Assembly: GCA_934182605.1 (NCBI GenBank)
Contig: CAKPRQ010000018.1
Location: 1-14,276 of the forward strand
DNA from: an uncultured Clostridia bacterium
GTDB lineage: Bacteria > Bacillota > Clostridia > TANB77 > CAG-508
Reading direction: 5' to 3'
Length of the DNA stretch: 14,276 nucleotides
In this document: piece after piece, positions 7,582 to 12,469 of the stretch
Layout: every line of letters begins with the position of its first letter
How positions within the stretch are numbered: the first letter of the stretch is position 1
The notes under the pieces: generated by a model
What the model saw: only the letters and a program-made list of their open reading frames with translations
What the model was told of the DNA's origin: nothing
Databases searched by the model: none
Program-made: the position numbers and the translations under genes

Positions 7582-8823
7582 TTATAAATCTAAACTATCT
7601 ATATTTAATAAAAATTCTTGTAATCCAATAACAGATATTCCTTCTTCTGTCATCCATGGTCTAATTTTATCTTTTACTACTATAATCTTTTTAAAGTTAT
7701 CTGGTATATTCATTAATGGTCTCTCTTCTTGTATAGTTTTTTCTCTAGTTGGAAGACTTAATACAGATTGTATATAATATCTTTTATAAAATTGATTGCA
7801 AACAAAATCTACTTCTATTTGTTTTTTTGCATCTCCTTCACGAATTTCAACAACACCAACATCTACATTATATCCCCTATATAATAATTCATTATATAAA
7901 ATATTTTCCATGATATGGCTTTCTTCTTGCTGTCTAAAGTTTAGTCTACAATTTCTAAGTCCAATATCTGTGAAATAATATTTTGATGGAGTTGATATAT
8001 ATTTTTTTCCTTTTACATCATACCTTTCTGCTTTTTCAATTAAGAACGCATCCAATAAATAGTTTGTATATGATGTTATTGTATTTACAGAAACATCTTG
8101 TATGTTGTTACTTTGAAATGTATTATATAATTTATGTGGATTAGTTAATGAGCCTACAGATAAAGCTAATATATTAACAATAATATCCAACACATCAATT
8201 CTTTGAACATTATTTTTTTCAATTATATCTTTTAAGTATGTTTGTTCAAATAAATTTTTTAGGTATTCACTTTTTTGCTCTTTAGTATTATATGATAAGA
8301 TTCTTGGTAATCCCCCATACATTATATATTCATCCCACGCATCTTCCTTTTTTTCTTTATAAGCTGAGCAGAATTCAGCATATGTTAAAGGGTAAACTCT
8401 AATTTCATCTCCTCTTCCACGAAATTCTGTTATGATATCTGAAGATAAAAATTTTGAATTACTTCCTGTTACATAAACATCTAGATTTTCTATGTGTAGA
8501 AATCCATTTAATACTGACTCAAAATCTTCAACTTTTTGTACTTCATCTAAAATCACATAATACATTTGTTTATCTTTTATGGAATTTCTTATATATTCAT
8601 CCAAAACATCAGGGTCTAAGTACTTATTATTTCTTCTTTCATCTAAATCAATTTTTATTATATGATCTTCCCTCACTCCATTTTCTATCAAATAGTCTTT
8701 ATAAATTGGATCTAAAAGATATGATTTTCCACATCTTCTAATTCCTGTTACAATTTTTATAAGTCCATTTTCTCTTCTTGCAATAATTTTATTTAAATAT
8801 ACATCTCTTTTTATTTTAGACAT
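7582..8823 (-). CDS. AAA family ATPase with C-terminal DUF4143 domain
   Basis: This 413-aa protein is of the P-loop ATPase/DUF4143 family, a common but poorly understood group often found in strain-variable regions. The Walker A motif is GIRRCGKS (27-34) and Walker B is YYVILDEVQ (88-96), with Asp93 and Glu94. A sensor-like TGSNSKFLSS sits at 119-128, followed by FRGRGDEIRVYPLTYAEF (134-151), which is typical of the family. The C-terminal DUF4143 part contains IEVDFVCNQ, reminiscent of a PD-(D/E)XK nuclease strand, but a full catalytic set is not obvious. ATG 8823 is chosen because GGAGG lies six bases upstream; the in-frame ATG at 8835 has no such site. The gene looks intact and is flanked by 227-bp direct repeats. 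A decayed relative lies at about 1626-1968. Its role is unknown, and an antitoxin- or defence-like role is speculative. Confidence 0.92.
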   Translation of the reverse strand: MSKIKRDVYLNKIIARRENGLIKIVTGIRRCGKSYLLDPIYKDYLIENGVREDHIIKIDLDERRNNKYLDPDVLDEYIRNSIKDKQMYYVILDEVQKVEDFESVLNGFLHIENLDVYVTGSNSKFLSSDIITEFRGRGDEIRVYPLTYAEFCSAYKEKKEDAWDEYIMYGGLPRILSYNTKEQKSEYLKNLFEQTYLKDIIEKNNVQRIDVLDIIVNILALSVGSLTNPHKLYNTFQSNNIQDVSVNTITSYTNYLLDAFLIEKAERYDVKGKKYISTPSKYYFTDIGLRNCRLNFRQQEESHIMENILYNELLYRGYNVDVGVVEIREGDAKKQIEVDFVCNQFYKRYYIQSVLSLPTREKTIQEERPLMNIPDNFKKIIVVKDKIRPWMTEEGISVIGLQEFLLNIDSLDL

Positions 8824-8943
8824 ATTAACCTCCATTGAATATTTTTTCCGTTTTTGTATTTTTTATTCAATGTCATGATGTGATTTATAGTCTTATTGTG
8901 TTATTTTTTGAATTTATTTCCTTCTTTATAATAGTCATATCCT

Positions 8944-9170
8944 CTTGTACCTTATCATTATGGAAAGCTTGCTCAGAAAAACTTTCATTCTAAAGATAAA
9001 AAACTTAATATTAGTAGTGCTATTAAGTTTTTAGAAGCTCAAGGGCACAAAGTTATCTAAAGTTGTTTTTAATGGTTTGGTATTTTTAATTTCGCATTAT
9101 ATTAAGCAAACATTTGCACGCTGCATTTACACTTATTTTCTATGGACTTTTTACTATATTATTTTTCAAC
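8944..9170. repeat. 227-bp direct repeat, copy 2
   Basis: This is the second copy of the repeat at 7339-7565. It holds the last 39 codons of the unrecognised frame, ending at a TAA (9058-9060), but none of the upstream coding sequence seen beside copy 1. The homology starts abruptly after CATATCCT. The region 8824-9206 holds no other gene. The 110 bp between the ATPase start and this copy should contain the ATPase promoter, but I see no convincing boxes. Confidence 0.9.
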
Positions 9171-9206
9171 CTTACTTTACCCCAATTTTATTATTTTGGT
9201 AAACAA

Positions 9207-9228
9207 AAAGACCTAACCATAGGCCTTT
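9207..9228 (-). terminator. Rho-independent terminator of the HU gene
   Basis: On the minus strand AAAGGCCTA pairs with TAGGTCTTT (one G-T pair) around a 4-nt TGGT loop, followed by a T-run (9203-9209). It begins six bases after the HU stop codon. Confidence 0.85.
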
Positions 9229-9233
9229 CTATA

Positions 9234-9509
9234 CTATTTATTAACAGCATCTTTTAGAGCTTGTCCCGCTTTAAACGCAGGAACCTTTGATGCAGGTATC
9301 TTTATTTCTTCATTAGTTTGTGGATTTCTTCCTTTTCTAGCGGCTCTTTTTCTTACTTCAAAAGAACCAAAACCAATTAATTGAATTTTTTCTCCTTTTA
9401 CTAAAGATTCTATTATTGCCTCTACAACTGCATTTAAACTTACCTCTGCATCTTTCTTTGTTACTTCCATTTTTTCTGCTACTATTGCTACTAAATCTGA
9501 TTTATTCAT
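9234..9509 (-). CDS. hup: HU-family DNA-binding protein
   Basis: This 91-aa histone-like HU protein binds and bends DNA non-specifically as a dimer in the nucleoid. The N-terminal dimerisation helices (MNKSDLVAIVAEKM) are followed by IQLIGFGSFEVRKRAARKGR. The beta arm carries GRNPQT, and the protein ends with IPASKVPAFKAGQALKDAV. All conserved positions are present and the length is normal. The start is ATG 9509, decided by AAAGGAGA seven bases upstream; an in-frame ATG at 9527 lies before that site. It has its own promoter (9542-9570) and terminator, so it is a single-gene unit. Whether it is the chromosomal HU or one carried by an element cannot be told. HU could assist DNA bending during recombination nearby, but this is only a suggestion. 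Confidence 0.96.
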   Translation of the reverse strand: MNKSDLVAIVAEKMEVTKKDAEVSLNAVVEAIIESLVKGEKIQLIGFGSFEVRKRAARKGRNPQTNEEIKIPASKVPAFKAGQALKDAVNK

Positions 9510-9541
9510 TATAAAGTCTCCTTTCATTAAAAATTTTTATA

Positions 9542-9570
9542 AGTGTATCAAATTTTCATACTATTGTCAA
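9542..9570 (-). promoter_or_regulatory. Promoter of the HU gene
   Basis: On the minus strand a perfect -35 TTGACA (9565-9570) is followed after 17 bp by TACACT (9542-9547) as the -10 box. The predicted start lies about 25 bases before the HU ribosome binding site. The remaining space up to 9660 is AT-rich and holds a possible TATATT -10 box (9645-9650) for the divergent gene at 9675. Confidence 0.75.
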
Positions 9571-9674
9571 GGAATTTTGATTTAAGTTTTATTCCAATTT
9601 AATTTATACATTTTTTTATTTTTTTATACTTTTTTTTACTTCATTATATTATCTTATACTAGGGGTGTAAAAAA

Positions 9675-10118
9675 ATGTCAAAATTATACGAACAATATTT
9701 AAAACTAAAATACCAAGATACTAAAAAGCTATATCTTTTTAAAAGTGGCTTGTTCTATATAGCTTTAGAAGATGACGCTCTTATTCTTTCAAAAAAATTT
9801 AATTTTAAATTAACAAATTTAGGAAATACAACTTTAAAATGTGGATTTCCTGAAAGCAGATTAAAATACTACATCGAACACTTTAAATTACAAAATATAG
9901 ATTATGTTTTAATTGAACCTAAAAACAATACTACAATTGGTGAAAGTATTTCTAATAATAATCTGATTTTAAATAATAATAAAAGAATTTTGAAGATTAT
10001 ATCTAAACTTGCCACATTAGATATAAATAACACTACTTTAAAAGAAGGCTTTGATATTTTATATTCATTTCATATAGAGGCTCAAAAAATAATTGATAAT
10101 AAAAAAGATGAGCAATAA
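9675..10118 (+). CDS. Stand-alone MutS domain I-like protein (DGR accessory, MSL type)
   Basis: This 147-aa protein resembles only the N-terminal mismatch-recognition domain of MutS. KLYLFKSGLFYIALEDDALI (18-37) and KLTNLGNTTLKCGFPESRLK (45-64) match the MutS pattern of 'FKxGxFYEhFxEDA...GFPxxxLxxYl', and IDYVLIE (74-80) resembles 'GYKVAI'. In MutS the Phe-x-Glu motif contacts the mismatched base. Here Phe27 is kept but the Glu is replaced by Ile29. The rest of MutS (connector, clamp, ATPase) is absent, and the C-terminal ~60 residues are helical. Stand-alone MutS-like genes are a reported accessory class of DGRs, which fits the position: convergent with the DGR reverse transcriptase, stops 60 bp apart, sharing a terminator. 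A GGGGTG site lies about 8 bases before the ATG. It may bind the mismatched or heteroduplex product of mutagenic retrohoming. Confidence 0.8.
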   Translation: MSKLYEQYLKLKYQDTKKLYLFKSGLFYIALEDDALILSKKFNFKLTNLGNTTLKCGFPESRLKYYIEHFKLQNIDYVLIEPKNNTTIGESISNNNLILNNNKRILKIISKLATLDINNTTLKEGFDILYSFHIEAQKIIDNKKDEQ

Positions 10119-10124
10119 AAATTA

Positions 10125-10163
10125 AAATCTCAAGTACAATCATTTCGGTTATACTTGAGATTT
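10125..10163. terminator. Bidirectional terminator between MutS-like gene and RT
   Basis: AAATCTCAAGTA (10125-10136) pairs perfectly over 12 bp with TACTTGAGATTT (10152-10163). A CAATTTTTAT tail follows on the plus strand and TTAATTTTTATT on the minus strand. It separates two convergent genes and can end both transcripts. Confidence 0.88.
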
Positions 10164-10178
10164 CAATTTTTATAAGAT

Positions 10179-11276
10179 TTAATATGAATTCTGATAAGCG
10201 TTTTCCATTAATTCTATAATTTGATCTAAAATTTTTCTATCTGTGCAATTTGAATAAATAAAATTACAATTTTCTAGAATTTTTTTTTGCAACTTATATG
10301 AATTGCAATGAGAAGAATGTCCAAGCCAAGAAGTAAAACTGCACCTAGCTTTTTCTAAATTTAAAGATTGTTTTGAGTATAATTTATTCCATTTTTTTAC
10401 TTTTATCTTAATTTTCTTTTTGCTATTTGAACGTAATAATCTATGTGTTTCAAAAATTCTATATCCGCAATAATTAACCCCCATTTTACTAGGATAATAC
10501 TTTGATTTGTCATTTAATTTTAGTTTTAAATGAATATTTAAGAACTTTTCTATTTCCTTTTTTATTCTAATACAATCTGCTTTTGTATCCAAAAGTAAAA
10601 CAAAATCATCCATAAATCTATTATAATATTTTATATGCAAATTATGTTTTACAAAAATATCTAGTTCATGTAAGTATATGTTGGCGAAGTATTGCGAACA
10701 ATAGTTTCCGATAGGAATTCCTAATTTAGAACTTTTATCACTATAAATTAAAAATTTTGTAAAATTTAATAAAGCTTTATCTGCTATATATTTTTCCATA
10801 ATTCTATATAATATATCTGGATTTATACTATAAAAAAATTTACTAATATCACATTTTAATATCCAATAATTTTCATTTTTCCTTTTATATATTCTCATGG
10901 CTCTTTGTACTGTTTCCACAGCTTTATGAGTACCACGATTTTCTAAGCAAGCAAATGAGTGTTTTATAAACTTCGGAATAATATATGGTTTTATAAATTC
11001 TTCAACATACCACTGATGTACAATTCTATCAATATATGGCAAAGCCTTTATAACTCTTTCTTTTGGTTCATATATAATAAATTTACGATATTCACCTATT
11101 TGATATGTTCCATTTTTTAAATTATTAAGCAAATTTATAATATTTCTTTCCAAATCTAGTTCAAACCTAATAATTTCAGTCTTATAAGTCTTGTTTTTTC
11201 TAGCTCTATAATGTGCTTCTAAAAGTTTTTCAAATGTTAAATTTTTATAAAAACAATTTTTTATCTTTTTTGGCAT
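10179..11276 (-). CDS. DGR reverse transcriptase
   Basis: This 365-aa reverse transcriptase belongs to the diversity-generating retroelement group. It copies the TR RNA into cDNA and misincorporates opposite adenines. Visible motifs are ENRGTHKAV (112-120), motif A KCDISKFFYSI (141-151, Asp143), the DGR-typical GIPIGNYCSQYFANIYL (186-202) with its SQ pair, and the catalytic RFMDDFVLL (220-228). The active site is FMDD; DGR enzymes more often have Tyr in the first place. Motif D/E follows, with LKLNDKSKYYPSKMGVNYCGYR and a basic thumb to the C terminus. The protein has no maturase, RNase H or endonuclease domain, as expected for DGRs. AGGAGT lies about 12 bases before ATG 11276. It is 29 bp downstream of avd, probably in one operon with it and the TR. 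The gene looks intact. Confidence 0.96.
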   Translation of the reverse strand: MPKKIKNCFYKNLTFEKLLEAHYRARKNKTYKTEIIRFELDLERNIINLLNNLKNGTYQIGEYRKFIIYEPKERVIKALPYIDRIVHQWYVEEFIKPYIIPKFIKHSFACLENRGTHKAVETVQRAMRIYKRKNENYWILKCDISKFFYSINPDILYRIMEKYIADKALLNFTKFLIYSDKSSKLGIPIGNYCSQYFANIYLHELDIFVKHNLHIKYYNRFMDDFVLLLDTKADCIRIKKEIEKFLNIHLKLKLNDKSKYYPSKMGVNYCGYRIFETHRLLRSNSKKKIKIKVKKWNKLYSKQSLNLEKARCSFTSWLGHSSHCNSYKLQKKILENCNFIYSNCTDRKILDQIIELMENAYQNSY

Positions 11277-11305
11277 ATTAAATTATACACTCCTAAATTG
11301 TTATT

Positions 11306-11671
11306 TTATCTTTTAGAACATGATTTTATCCAGCCTCCCAACATGTTTGAAATTTCTGCTATTTTAGAACTCCAAGTTTCATAATTTTGTAGTGTAATAT
11401 ACTTAAACTTATATGCCAACCTTATATAAGTTTTAAGTAAAATTAATTCTACATCTGCATTATTCAAATATGGTAATTTATTTTTAGGATAATATTCTTT
11501 TCTTGCATAAAGTAAATTTCTTAAAATTTCATTTAATGCATTTTTTGTATCGGCACACAAACAAAATCGTTCAGATTTTGGATATTTAGCACACAATAGG
11601 TAAGTATATTCAATAAGTTCTATATGCTTTTTTAATATCTGCAAATCTCCTTGTTTCTTGTTTTCTTCCAT
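11306..11671 (-). CDS. avd: DGR accessory variability determinant (Avd-like four-helix bundle)
   Basis: This 121-aa protein of the Avd/S23-type four-helix-bundle family forms a pentameric basic barrel. In DGRs it binds the RT and the template RNA and is needed for mutagenic retrohoming. The recognisable core is AKYPKSERFCLCADTKNALN (28-47), matching the family's 'fPKsErfgL...ir'. Three further amphipathic helices follow: about 48-62, 72-90 (DVELILLKTYIRLAYK) and 93-117 (SKIAEISNMLGGWIKS, typical of the C terminus). Its length is normal. Start ATG 11671 has only a distant AAGGA about 15-18 bases upstream, so translation may be modest. It lies between TR and RT in the same orientation, which is a usual DGR order. 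Confidence 0.93.
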   Translation of the reverse strand: MEENKKQGDLQILKKHIELIEYTYLLCAKYPKSERFCLCADTKNALNEILRNLLYARKEYYPKNKLPYLNNADVELILLKTYIRLAYKFKYITLQNYETWSSKIAEISNMLGGWIKSCSKR

Positions 11672-11706
11672 TTAAATTTTACCATGTTCCTTTCAAATTT
11701 TTAAAT

Positions 11707-11732
11707 CAAGAACTACCTTTCGATAGTTCTTG
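11707..11732. other. Hairpin upstream of avd
   Basis: CAAGAACTA (11707-11715) pairs perfectly with TAGTTCTTG (11724-11732) around an 8-nt loop, about 35 bp before the avd start. It lacks a T-run on either strand. It may be a structural part of the TR transcript or a processing site. Confidence 0.6.
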
Positions 11733-11878
11733 TCATAAATTATATACGTTCACCATTTTGTTACTAGCATAAATTTACTGTTTATGTGTTTATGATATAA
11801 GAACTTATGCTTATACCAAAGGAATTAACCCTCTTTGATACAATCTAATTGCATAAAATATTTTTGTTTTAAATCCTC

Positions 11879-11900
11879 GGCAATATCCGTAAATATTGCC
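11879..11900. other. Hairpin on the 3' side of the template repeat
   Basis: GGCAATAT (11879-11886) pairs with ATATTGCC (11893-11900) over 8 bp with a 6-nt loop. It lies 36 bp beyond the 3' end of the TR as read on the minus strand. Together with the hairpin at 11707-11732 it suggests that the 265-bp TR-avd spacer is a structured RNA. In well-studied DGRs such a spacer binds RT and Avd and primes cDNA synthesis. No protein-coding gene is seen in 11672-11936. Confidence 0.55.
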
Positions 11901-11936
11901 CATCTGAGATAGACCCCTAACAGTCTTTGTGTATCG

Positions 11937-12105
11937 AAGTGCACCCCGAAGCCCAAAGGCTAAAGCCCAACCACACGGAAGCCATTGTTGCTGTTCGCAT
12001 TGCCATTGTTGTTGTTGAAATAGAATGCTCCAGCGTTCGAACCATTGTTGTAATTGCCCCCACGTTTGAAGAACGGATTGCTCGAATACGGGAAGTTGGA
12101 GTAGT
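11937..12105 (-). repeat. DGR template repeat (TR)
   Basis: A 169-bp copy of the VR lies at a constant 364-bp offset, outside any real gene. Read on the minus strand it would encode a string of Asn-rich codons (14 AAY plus one AAA) ending in GFRVVGL and a stop. This is the usual DGR trick of AAY codons that can mutate to many residues. Compared with the VR there are 21 differences. Twenty fall on coding-strand adenines (11 A to G, 9 A to T, none to C). The other is at 11959, the first base after the stop. The 3' 48 bp (11937-11984) contains only two adenines and should act as the invariant IMH*-like segment. Half of the 40 adenines upstream of it are changed in VR. Confidence 0.97.
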
Positions 12106-12127
12106 ACGAGTTAATCCCTATATTACT

Positions 12128-12151
12128 CAAAATAATGTTAACATTATTTTG
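12128..12151. repeat. Perfect 24-bp palindrome beside the TR
   Basis: CAAAATAATGTT (12128-12139) is followed at once by its exact reverse complement AACATTATTTTG (12140-12151), centred on GTTAAC. It lies 22 bp outside the 5' end of the TR as read on the minus strand. It could be an operator for TR transcription or a structural boundary of the TR RNA. It lacks the loop expected of a terminator. Confidence 0.75.
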
Positions 12152-12178
12152 CTAATACCTAATATGTTAATTTAATGT

Positions 12179-12215
12179 ACCAATACTTATAGGAACAGCC
12201 CCCATAAGTATTGGT
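12179..12215. terminator. Strong hairpin between VR and TR
   Basis: ACCAATACTTAT (12179-12190) pairs perfectly with ATAAGTATTGGT (12204-12215) around a 13-nt loop. On the plus strand a TTTTTA tail follows. On the minus strand, the direction of the target gene, the tail is only AT-rich. It may end or weaken target gene transcription before the TR, or mark the 5' end of the TR transcript. The gap 12106-12300 holds this and the nearby palindrome and no gene. Confidence 0.6.
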
Positions 12216-12285
12216 TTTTAGTCTACTTTTGTACCTTTATCCAGCCATAGTGCCTTTTACAGTTCACATAATACAATGGTATCAA

Positions 12286-12309
12286 GGTGCAGGTATATCA
12301 AAGTGCACC
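12286..12309. promoter_or_regulatory. VR-only inverted repeat at the end of the IMH
   Basis: GGTGCA (12286-12291) pairs with TGCACC (12304-12309) around a 12-nt loop. It straddles the downstream edge of the VR. The matching place beside the TR has the inner arm but not the outer one, so the structure is VR-specific. In the Bordetella phage DGR a hairpin/cruciform just downstream of VR marks the target for retrohoming. This one is shorter-stemmed with a larger loop, so the match is tentative. Confidence 0.45.
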
Positions 12310-12469
12310 CCGAAGCCCAAAGCCTAAAGCCCAACCACACGGAAGCCAAAGCTGCTGTCCGCAACGCCATTGTTGAAGCTGAAATAGAATGCTCCAGCGA
12401 ACGAACCATTGCTGCAATAGCCCCCACGTCCGAAGAACGGATAGCTCGAACACGGGAAGCCGGAGTAGT
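12301..12469 (-). repeat. DGR variable repeat (VR) with IMH
   Basis: The last 144 bp of the target gene's coding sequence plus the stop and about 23 bp beyond form the VR, which matches the TR at 11937-12105. It encodes the last 48 residues of the target protein. Fourteen codons differ from the TR, all through adenine changes: for example Asn to Gly, Tyr, Ser, Phe, Val or Asp, Tyr to Cys, and Lys to Gly. The A-poor 3' end (12301-12348), which encodes GFRVVGL and runs past the stop, is the likely initiation of mutagenic homing site. Confidence 0.97.

Noticed and set aside
7582..9170. Composite transposon made of the two 227-bp repeats
   Set aside because: The repeats carry no transposase and no terminal inverted repeats, and no target duplication is visible. 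A partial duplication explains them better.
10179..11276. Group II intron maturase or retron RT
   Set aside because: There is no maturase or endonuclease domain and no intron RNA structure. The SQ motif, Avd gene and TR/VR pair identify a DGR.
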